From NCBI GenBank assembly GCA_030536565.1, contig JAUNPT010000142.1, positions 1 through 5,533 on the forward strand: a DNA stretch of 5,533 nucleotides. The letters are read 5' to 3'. Positions 1 to 5,533 of this stretch are shown here, piece after piece; the first letter of the stretch is position 1, and each line of letters opens with the position of its first letter. The position numbers were made by a program, and so were the translations under genes. The stretch is from Eubacteriales bacterium. Its GTDB lineage: Bacteria > Bacillota > Clostridia > Lachnospirales > Lachnospiraceae. Under the pieces are notes generated by a model. That model saw nothing but the letters and a program-made list of their open reading frames with translations. It was not told the DNA's origin and searched no databases.

Positions 1-477
1 ACTAATATTAAGGGTTCCATCACTTCTGTTTCCGATTCAGCATTAATGTTTTCTATTCCATATGATGCTGGCTGGACAGTTTATGTTGACGGAAAGAAAA
101 CAAATACTTATACTATAAAAGATGCGCTTCTGGCTGTAAATGTTTCAGCGGGAACACATCAAATAGAATTAAGATATATACCTAAGAATCTGATTCTTGG
201 ATGTATTATAACATTTTTAAGTATCCTGCTTCTGGCTGGCATAAGTCTTTTCCACAGATTCAGGCGTGAAGGCCGCATCGTCACCTCCAGATGGCCGCTT
301 CTGCTTCAGGAGCTGATTGACGAACATGACATTGTATATACAAGGCCTAAACATATTATTATGACGCAGACAGATATTGACAATATGAATCTTGATAACA
401 TCAATGATTTTGACATATTAGAGGATATGGATACAACAAATACCGATACAGACAATAACACACTAGGGAGGAATTAA
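1..477 (+). CDS. YfhO-family polytopic membrane protein, C-terminal part (5' end outside window)
   Basis: The reading frame is open from base 1 to a TAA at 475-477, giving 158 visible residues. The Met codon at 46 is internal, because conserved-looking sequence runs upstream of it. The extracellular segment around residues 5-60 carries the YfhO C-terminal pattern: a GSIT strand, then SIPYDAGWTVYVDGKK, then AGTHQIELRYIP. It is followed by one hydrophobic helix, NLILGCIITFLSILLLAGIS (about 63-82), then a basic HRFRREGR stretch that suggests a cytoplasmic side. In Bacillus subtilis, YfhO is the proposed multi-spanning GT-C glycosyltransferase that decorates lipoteichoic acid with sugar. That role here is inference from family only, since the catalytic N-terminal part is not visible. 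The tail after the helix is long (about 70 residues) and ends in an Asp/Asn/Thr-rich segment, which looks unusual. The gene lies two bases upstream of argH, suggesting one transcript. Confidence 0.85.
   Translation, partial: TNIKGSITSVSDSALMFSIPYDAGWTVYVDGKKTNTYTIKDALLAVNVSAGTHQIELRYIPKNLILGCIITFLSILLLAGISLFHRFRREGRIVTSRWPLLLQELIDEHDIVYTRPKHIIMTQTDIDNMNLDNINDFDILEDMDTTNTDTDNNTLGRN
465..471 (+). promoter_or_regulatory. Shine-Dalgarno sequence of argH
   Basis: AGGGAGG lies 8 bases before the ATG at 480 and supports that start. It sits inside the last codons of the upstream membrane-protein gene, whose TAA ends 2 bases before the argH ATG. This arrangement favours translational coupling. No separate promoter or ArgR-box-like palindrome was recognised just upstream. 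Confidence 0.8.
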
Positions 478-479
478 CT

Positions 480-1865
480 ATGAAACTTTGGGGCGGACGC
501 TTCACAAAAGAAACTAACCAGCTGGTCAACAATTTCAATGCTTCTATATCATTTGACCAGAAATTTTTCAGACAGGATATTCAGGGAAGCATAGCACATG
601 CAGCTATGCTTGGCGAAACTGGAATTATCACAAAGAACGAAAGCCTTGAAATCCAGAATGGCTTAAAATCCATATTGGCGGATATTGAATCGGGCAGACT
701 TGAAATCACTGATGAGTACGAAGATATTCATACATTTATGGAAGCAACTCTCATTGAGCGCATAGGCGAGGTTGGAAAGAAGCTTCATACCGGAAGAAGC
801 CGCAATGACCAGGTTGCCCTTGATATGAGACTTTTCACAAGAGACGAAGTTAAAAATGTTGATGCAGAATTAAAAGAGCTTATGGCTGTTATACTAAGAA
901 TCATGAAAGAAAACACAGAAACTTACATGCCAGGCTTTACACATCTGCAAAAGGCACAGCCGGTAACTGTTGCACACCACTTTGGCGCTTATTTTGAAAT
1001 GTTTAAGCGGGACAGAGGACGTCTTAGCGATATTTATAAAAGAATGAACTACTGCCCTCTTGGTTCTGGTGCATTAGCAGGAACCACCTATCCTCTTGAC
1101 CGCGAATTAACAGCAAGTCTTCTTGGCTTTTATGGACCTACATTAAACAGTATGGATTCTGTTTCTGACAGAGATTATCTTATCGAATTTTTAAGTGCCC
1201 TGTCAACTATTATGATGCACCTTAGCAGATTCTCTGAAGAAATCTGCATATGGAATTCTAATGAATATAAATTCATTGAATTAGATGATGCCTACAGCAC
1301 TGGAAGCTCTATTATGCCACAGAAGAAGAATCCGGATATTGCTGAGCTTGTACGCGGTAAAACAGGACGTGTGTATGGTGCCCTTATGAGCATACTCACT
1401 ACAATGAAGGGTATTCCTCTTGCCTACAACAAGGACATGCAGGAAGATAAGGAATTATCCTTTGATGCATTTGATACAGTTAAAGGCTGTATCAGTCTGT
1501 TTAAGGGAATGATTGACACCATGAGCTTTAATGCCCAAAGAATGGAAGATTCTGCAAAACATGGCTTTACCAATGCAACTGATGCCGCTGATTACCTTGT
1601 TAAAAAGGGTGTAGCTTTCCGTGACGCTCATGGTATAGTAGGCCAGTTAGTCCTTCACTGTATCAGCAAAGGCATTGCCTTAGATGATATGACCTTAGCT
1701 GAATACAAAGAAATCTCTCCTGTATTTGAAGAAGACATCTACGATGCCATCAGCCTAAAGACATGTGTAGAAACAAGACTGACGCTTGGTGCTCCCGGCC
1801 CTGAGATGATGAATAAGGTAATTGCAGTCTGTGATAAATACATGCAGGAAAACCAGATAATTTAA
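480..1865 (+). CDS. argH: Argininosuccinate lyase
   Basis: ArgH splits argininosuccinate into arginine and fumarate, the last step of arginine biosynthesis. It is a cytosolic homotetramer of the fumarase/aspartase superfamily, with active sites built from three subunits. The product is 461 residues, the normal length, and opens with the typical MKLWGGRF, so the start is secure. All three conserved regions are visible: HTGRSRNDQV (103-112), FTHLQKAQP (153-161) and the signature loop GSSIMPQKKNPD (275-286). By family comparison with duck delta-2 crystallin (constant offset of 7), His84, Asn109, Thr154/His155, Arg231, Ser276, Lys282, Asn284, Asp286 and Glu289 match known active-site residues. 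Ser276 is the catalytic serine on the mobile loop. No key residue is missing, so the enzyme should be active. argG is not adjacent in the window; the gene instead follows a YfhO-like gene with which it is probably co-transcribed. Confidence 0.98.
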   Translation: MKLWGGRFTKETNQLVNNFNASISFDQKFFRQDIQGSIAHAAMLGETGIITKNESLEIQNGLKSILADIESGRLEITDEYEDIHTFMEATLIERIGEVGKKLHTGRSRNDQVALDMRLFTRDEVKNVDAELKELMAVILRIMKENTETYMPGFTHLQKAQPVTVAHHFGAYFEMFKRDRGRLSDIYKRMNYCPLGSGALAGTTYPLDRELTASLLGFYGPTLNSMDSVSDRDYLIEFLSALSTIMMHLSRFSEEICIWNSNEYKFIELDDAYSTGSSIMPQKKNPDIAELVRGKTGRVYGALMSILTTMKGIPLAYNKDMQEDKELSFDAFDTVKGCISLFKGMIDTMSFNAQRMEDSAKHGFTNATDAADYLVKKGVAFRDAHGIVGQLVLHCISKGIALDDMTLAEYKEISPVFEEDIYDAISLKTCVETRLTLGAPGPEMMNKVIAVCDKYMQENQII

Positions 1866-1878
1866 CAAAATACTTAAC

Positions 1879-1936
1879 AAAAAAAGCCCTGATGCAGGAT
1901 ATATGTTTTATCTTCATATATCTTACATCAGGGCTT
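1879..1936 (-). terminator. Intrinsic terminator of the parE-parC operon, possibly bidirectional
   Basis: A perfect 11-bp outer stem pairs AAGCCCTGATG (1884-1894) with CATCAGGGCTT (1926-1936). After one mismatch (1895:1925), a further 10-bp inner stem pairs 1896-1905 with 1915-1924, with one G-T opposition at 1897:1923. The loop is 9 bases (1906-1914). Read on the minus strand, the hairpin starts 18 bases after the parC stop and is followed by seven T (complement of 1879-1885), a canonical rho-independent terminator. Read on the plus strand, it lies 18 bases after the argH stop, but the downstream sequence is only moderately T-rich (ACTTACATTTTATTT). Termination of argH transcripts is therefore plausible but weaker. 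Confidence 0.9.
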
Positions 1937-1954
1937 ACTTACATTTTATTTAAA

Positions 1955-4264
1955 TTACACCCTTACCTTAGTTCCCTTAGTATCACGGTGCGCCATCTTC
2001 ATTTTCCCAAAATCAAGGGTTCTTCCCTTATAATCCATAGAAAAGCTGTCCCCCTCCGAAAGAATAAATACATCCTCAACGTAATCTTCCTTAGAAAGCT
2101 TGATACCCCTGACGCCTACGGCGCTCTTTTTCTTCTGTGGAATATCTGTTAATGGGAACTTCAAAAAAACACCGCCTTCTGTCTGAAGAATAATGCTCTG
2201 GCTGCTTTCAATCACTTCTTCCTCTTTAATATCTCCCTCAATAGAAAATCTGGAATATATTTCAACTCTTGCATCTGTTGCATAGATTCCCACAAGACTG
2301 TCATTCTCCTGAAGCTTTGTAGCAGTGATAGTACGCTTACTGACTTCAAATTCAGCTGTATCAACCAATTTCATCATACCCATTCGTGTTACAAACAGCA
2401 GCTTCTGATTTCTAAGCATTTCCATTGTACAAAGGTAAATGATATTCTCACCGCTGCTGTCGTAATTTCCAAGATTATCTATAGGAGTTCCCTTGTCTCT
2501 GAATCTTGTAAATGGAATACTCATAACTTTAATCTGATGTAAATTTCCATTATCAGTAAAAATACATATTTTATCTGTATTCATACATGAAAAAACATAT
2601 TTATTTTCATTGTGAACTGCTTCCTTATTACGTTCATAGGCGGCCATATCAATAGTTTTAGCATAACCAAAGCGGTCCATAATAAACATGACTTCTGCCG
2701 GCTCCGGCTTCTTTTCCTCAAACACAGCCTCCTGCCCATCTTCAATAACAGTTTTTCTTGGCAGAGCATACTCCTTCTTGATACTCATTAAATCTGCTTT
2801 GATAACCTTAGCCATCTCCTTTCGGCTGCTAAGAATTTTTTCATATCTGGCAATCTTTGACAAGCACTCATCATACTCCTTCTGCAGTGCCAGAATTTCA
2901 AGTCCAATGAGCTTGTATAATCTCATTTCAAGAATTGCTGTTGCCTGACGTTCTGTAAAATCGAGCTTGGCTGCCTGCTTCCTTGATGCTTCCGATTTAA
3001 AAATAATCTCATCAGTAACACCATTAATAAGACATTCCTTTGCCATCTTTAAATTCTTGCTTCCCCGGAGAATCTCTATAATCAAATCAATAATATCACA
3101 TGCACGGATAAGTCCTTCCTTGATTTCCCGGTTATCAAGCTCTTTCTTAAGAAGTGTTTCATATTTTCTTGAGGCAAGCTCGTACTGGAAGTCCATATGA
3201 TGCTTAATAATCTTCTTCAGTCCCAGTGTCTCTGGTCTTCCATCGACAATTGCAAGCATATTTACACCAAATGTATCTTCAAGCTTGGTTTTCTTATATA
3301 AAAGATTTTCCAGATTCTTGACATCTGCATTCTTCTTTAACTCAAGAACAATCCTTATTCCTTCCTTTGAAGATTCATTGGAAATATCCACTACATCTGA
3401 TGCCTTCTTAGACTCAATTAAATCAACTACATCAGAGATAAATTTACCAATATTCGCACCAATCATTGTATATGGAATCTCAGATATAACAAGTTTATCT
3501 CTCTCTGATTTCTTTTGTGCTGGTTCAAATGTCACTTTTCCCCGAAGTTTGATTTTACCTGTTCCATTTTCATAAATATCCAAAAGCTCACTTTTATTAA
3601 CCACCTTTCCACCAGTTGGAAAATCAGGGCCAATACAGTACTGCATAAGCTCCTGTGTTGTAATAGCTTCGTTATCCATATATGCACATACCGCATCGAC
3701 GACCTCTCCAAGATTATGGGCAGGTATATTGGTAGTCATACCTACAGCAATCCCATCTGCTCCATTAACAAGAAGATTCGGTATACGGACTGGTAAGACC
3801 TCTGGTTCTTTCTCAGTTTCATCAAAATTCGGAACAAAATCCACAACATTTTTATCTAAATCTGAAAGATAAACCTCCTGGGTGAACTTCTTAAGTCTGG
3901 CCTCTGTGTATCGCATAGCGGCAGCTCCATCACCTTCGATAGAACCGAAATTACCATGTCCGTCAACCAGCGCCATTCCTTTTTTAAAGTCCTGCGAAAG
4001 TACAACAAGTGTCTCATATATTGAACTGTCACCATGAGGATGATATTTACCCATGGTATCACCTACAATACGGGCCGACTTTCTGTGCGGCTTATCATAG
4101 TTTAAGCCTAATTGATCCATAGCATAAAGAACCCGGCGCTGTACCGGCTTTAAACCATCTCTTGCGTCAGGAAGGGCTCTCGCTGTAATTACACTCATAG
4201 AATAATCTATATAGGACTTCTGCATCAGTTCAGAATATTCCGTCTTAATTATCTGTTCTGCCAT
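1955..4264 (-). CDS. parC: Type IIA DNA topoisomerase subunit A, probably topoisomerase IV (ParC)
   Basis: This is the DNA breakage-reunion subunit, pairing with the ParE/GyrB-type subunit encoded just upstream. It has 769 residues. The winged-helix/tower core covers about 1-500: an early SYIDYSMSVITARALPDARD block, ARIVGDTMGKYHPHGDSS (64-81), and AAAMRYTEARL (114-124) with catalytic Arg118-Tyr119. A charged linker (about 505-523) leads to a beta-pinwheel C-terminal domain (about 524-769) with blade motifs such as KGTPIDNL (591-598) and VGVRGIKL (716-723). No QRRGGKG-like GyrA-box occurs at the expected place in the first blade (AYERNKEAVHNENKYVFS, 542-559), which favours ParC, a decatenase, over gyrase. 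The quinolone site reads Ser80 and Glu84, the susceptible-type residues. The end of the gene meets argH convergently across a terminator. A divergent GyrA paralogue is the main alternative; membership in the GyrA/ParC family is certain. Confidence 0.9.
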   Translation of the reverse strand: MAEQIIKTEYSELMQKSYIDYSMSVITARALPDARDGLKPVQRRVLYAMDQLGLNYDKPHRKSARIVGDTMGKYHPHGDSSIYETLVVLSQDFKKGMALVDGHGNFGSIEGDGAAAMRYTEARLKKFTQEVYLSDLDKNVVDFVPNFDETEKEPEVLPVRIPNLLVNGADGIAVGMTTNIPAHNLGEVVDAVCAYMDNEAITTQELMQYCIGPDFPTGGKVVNKSELLDIYENGTGKIKLRGKVTFEPAQKKSERDKLVISEIPYTMIGANIGKFISDVVDLIESKKASDVVDISNESSKEGIRIVLELKKNADVKNLENLLYKKTKLEDTFGVNMLAIVDGRPETLGLKKIIKHHMDFQYELASRKYETLLKKELDNREIKEGLIRACDIIDLIIEILRGSKNLKMAKECLINGVTDEIIFKSEASRKQAAKLDFTERQATAILEMRLYKLIGLEILALQKEYDECLSKIARYEKILSSRKEMAKVIKADLMSIKKEYALPRKTVIEDGQEAVFEEKKPEPAEVMFIMDRFGYAKTIDMAAYERNKEAVHNENKYVFSCMNTDKICIFTDNGNLHQIKVMSIPFTRFRDKGTPIDNLGNYDSSGENIIYLCTMEMLRNQKLLFVTRMGMMKLVDTAEFEVSKRTITATKLQENDSLVGIYATDARVEIYSRFSIEGDIKEEEVIESSQSIILQTEGGVFLKFPLTDIPQKKKSAVGVRGIKLSKEDYVEDVFILSEGDSFSMDYKGRTLDFGKMKMAHRDTKGTKVRV

Positions 4265-4270
4265 ATTTGG

Positions 4271-4275
4271 CCTCC
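4271..4275 (-). promoter_or_regulatory. Shine-Dalgarno sequence of parC
   Basis: On the minus strand, GGAGG lies 6 bases before the ATG at 4264. It occupies the 30-base spacer after the parE stop. No promoter or terminator is seen in that spacer, so the two genes are read as one operon with separate ribosome binding sites. Confidence 0.8.
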
Positions 4276-4294
4276 ATTCAGTCTGTAATATAAA

Positions 4295-5533
4295 TTATGC
4301 ATCAATTTCTGCTTCATTCGCATGTGCATAAATAAAATCCCGCCTTGGTGGAACCTCTGTTCCCATAAGCATAGCTGTAATCTCTGTAGCCATTCGCGCA
4401 TCTTCGATTTCAACCTGCTTTAAAATTCTTGTTTCAGGGTTTAATGTTGTTTCCCACAGCTGCTGGGGATCCATCTCACCAAGACCTTTGTATCTTTGCA
4501 GAGTGAAAGCCTGTCCCTGATGCTGTCTCCTGTACTTTTCCAAAGCCTTGTCATCATAAAGATACTGTCCCTCGTCCGCTGCTTTTTTCCCCCTGCCATC
4601 GGCTGTCCTTGTAAGCTTTCTTGGAACTACCTTGTAAAGCGGCGGCGTTGCAATATATACATGTCCCTGATTGATTAACTCAGGCATAAAGCGGTAGAAA
4701 AATGTCAGCAGCAGTGTATCAATATGGGCTCCATCAACATCAGCATCAGTCATGATAATAATCTTGTCATAGCGAAGCTTGCTTATATCAAAATCGTTAC
4801 CATACCCCTCCAGGAAACCACAGCCAAATGAGTTAATCATCGTCTTTATTTCTGCATTTGCTAAAACCTTATCTATGCCTGCCTTTTCAACATTTAAAAT
4901 CTTTCCACGTATAGGAAGGATTGCCTGTGTCCTTCTGTTTCTGGCAGTCTTTGCTGAACCGCCTGCAGAATCTCCCTCTACAATAAACACTTCGCATTCT
5001 TCCGGCCTTCTGCTTTCACAATTTGCCAGCTTTCCGTTGCTGTCAATAGAAAATCTGGGCTTAGTCAGCATATTTGTCTTCGCCTTTTCTTCCGCCTTAC
5101 GAATCTTTGCAGATTTCTCTGCACAGGCAATAATGGCCTTTAAGGAATCAAGATTCTTATCAAAATAAAGCTGTATTTCATCATTGGTTATTGAGCTTAC
5201 GATTGTTCCCGCATCTGGATTATCTAACTTAGTCTTTGTCTGTCCCTCAAACCTTGGTGCCGGATGCTTTACTGCGACAACAGCTGTCATGCCGTTCCTT
5301 ACGTCCATACCAGTAAAATTAGAATCCTTATCCTTTAGGATTCCCAGCTCTCTTGCATACTGATTTATAATCATAGTAAATTTTGTCTTAAAGCCTGTAA
5401 TATGTGTTCCGCCTTCCTGTGTATATATATTGTTACAGAATCCCAGAATATTTTCCTCAAACTCATTTACAAACTGAAATGCAACCTCTACTTCAATTCC
5501 TTCCTGGCTTTTTTTGTAATAAACTATATCAGA
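4295..5533 (-). CDS. parE: Type IIA DNA topoisomerase subunit B, probably topoisomerase IV (ParE), 5' part outside window
   Basis: This is the ATPase/Toprim subunit of a type IIA topoisomerase. The frame is open from the window edge to a TAA at 4295-4297, giving 412 visible residues. The Met codon at 5374 is internal, since typical family sequence (IEVEVAFQF, then QEGGTHITGFKTKFT) precedes it. Comparing QTKTKL (visible Gln98/Lys100) with Escherichia coli GyrB Gln335/Lys337 suggests about 237 residues are missing, namely the GHKL ATP-binding domain. Visible parts in order are the end of the transducer domain with the ATP-contacting QTK loop, the Toprim domain with EGDSAGGSAK (186-195; Glu186) and DADVDGAH (263-270; Asp263, Asp265), and the C-terminal QRYKGLGEMDPQQLW (346-360). 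All metal ligands are present. GyrB and ParE are hard to separate on this part; ParE is chosen because the linked A subunit lacks a GyrA-box. Confidence 0.88.
   Translation of the reverse strand, partial: SDIVYYKKSQEGIEVEVAFQFVNEFEENILGFCNNIYTQEGGTHITGFKTKFTMIINQYARELGILKDKDSNFTGMDVRNGMTAVVAVKHPAPRFEGQTKTKLDNPDAGTIVSSITNDEIQLYFDKNLDSLKAIIACAEKSAKIRKAEEKAKTNMLTKPRFSIDSNGKLANCESRRPEECEVFIVEGDSAGGSAKTARNRRTQAILPIRGKILNVEKAGIDKVLANAEIKTMINSFGCGFLEGYGNDFDISKLRYDKIIIMTDADVDGAHIDTLLLTFFYRFMPELINQGHVYIATPPLYKVVPRKLTRTADGRGKKAADEGQYLYDDKALEKYRRQHQGQAFTLQRYKGLGEMDPQQLWETTLNPETRILKQVEIEDARMATEITAMLMGTEVPPRRDFIYAHANEAEIDA

Noticed and set aside
46..48. ATG as the start of a small 143-residue protein
   Set aside because: The frame is open to base 1 and the preceding residues fit the YfhO C-terminal domain, so this Met is internal to a truncated gene.
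370..480. Possible ArgR operator or separate promoter before argH
   Set aside because: The stretch is AT-rich, but no convincing ArgR-box palindrome or well-spaced -35/-10 pair could be identified.
1892..2152. Plus-strand open frame of 86 codons after argH
   Set aside because: It starts inside the terminator hairpin, has no ribosome binding site, and lies antisense to the well-supported end of parC. Its product resembles no known protein.
2581..3796. Several short open frames on both strands within parC
   Set aside because: All overlap the continuous parC coding frame and lack plausible start signals or recognisable protein features.
4779..5168. Plus-strand open frame of 129 codons opposite parE
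   Set aside because: It is antisense to the Toprim region of parE, whose motifs are clearly conserved. It is a shadow of that gene's codon pattern.
5372..5374. Minus-strand ATG as the start of a short GyrB-like protein
   Set aside because: The frame continues to the window edge with typical family sequence including EGGTH, so the gene is cut by the window and not naturally short.
1..5533. Novel defence system, mobile element or CRISPR array
   Set aside because: Coding content is fully explained by four conserved chromosomal genes. No repeat arrays, transposase motifs or terminal inverted repeats were seen; the only strong inverted repeat is the terminator.

Overview
The window reads as an ordinary, AT-rich chromosomal stretch from a low-G+C Gram-positive bacterium. 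It most likely comes from Clostridia, possibly Lachnospiraceae. The evidence is AT-rich codon use, strong GGAGG-type ribosome binding sites, a YfhO-family membrane protein and a Gram-positive-style type IIA topoisomerase pair. The family-level placement is an inference from the feel of the sequence, not from a search.

Layout: positions 1-477 (+) hold the 3' end of a YfhO-family polytopic membrane protein gene whose 5' part lies outside the window. Two bases after its stop begins a complete argH (480-1865, +), encoding argininosuccinate lyase, the last enzyme of arginine biosynthesis. Its Shine-Dalgarno sequence sits inside the last codons of the yfhO-like gene, so the two are probably co-transcribed and translationally coupled. 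A short convergent intergenic gap (1866-1954) is almost filled by a long hairpin terminator. On the minus strand follows a two-gene topoisomerase operon, transcribed right to left: the 3' two-thirds of a GyrB/ParE-type ATPase subunit (4295-5533, 5' end outside the window), a 30-bp spacer, then a complete GyrA/ParC-type cleavage subunit (1955-4264).

How the genes work together: the two minus-strand products should form one A2B2 type IIA topoisomerase. The A subunit supplies the DNA-cleaving tyrosine and the B subunit supplies the Toprim metal site and the ATPase. The A subunit lacks a GyrA-box (QRRGGKG-like) where gyrase would carry it. Its quinolone-site numbering (Ser80/Glu84) also matches ParC, so topoisomerase IV (chromosome decatenation) is favoured over gyrase. 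ArgH and the YfhO-like protein have no obvious functional link to each other or to the topoisomerase.

No mobile element, CRISPR array, RNA gene or convincing novel system was seen. Both window edges cut through genes, so the two partial ends are sampling limits, not broken genes. No gene-free stretch exceeds 90 bases.
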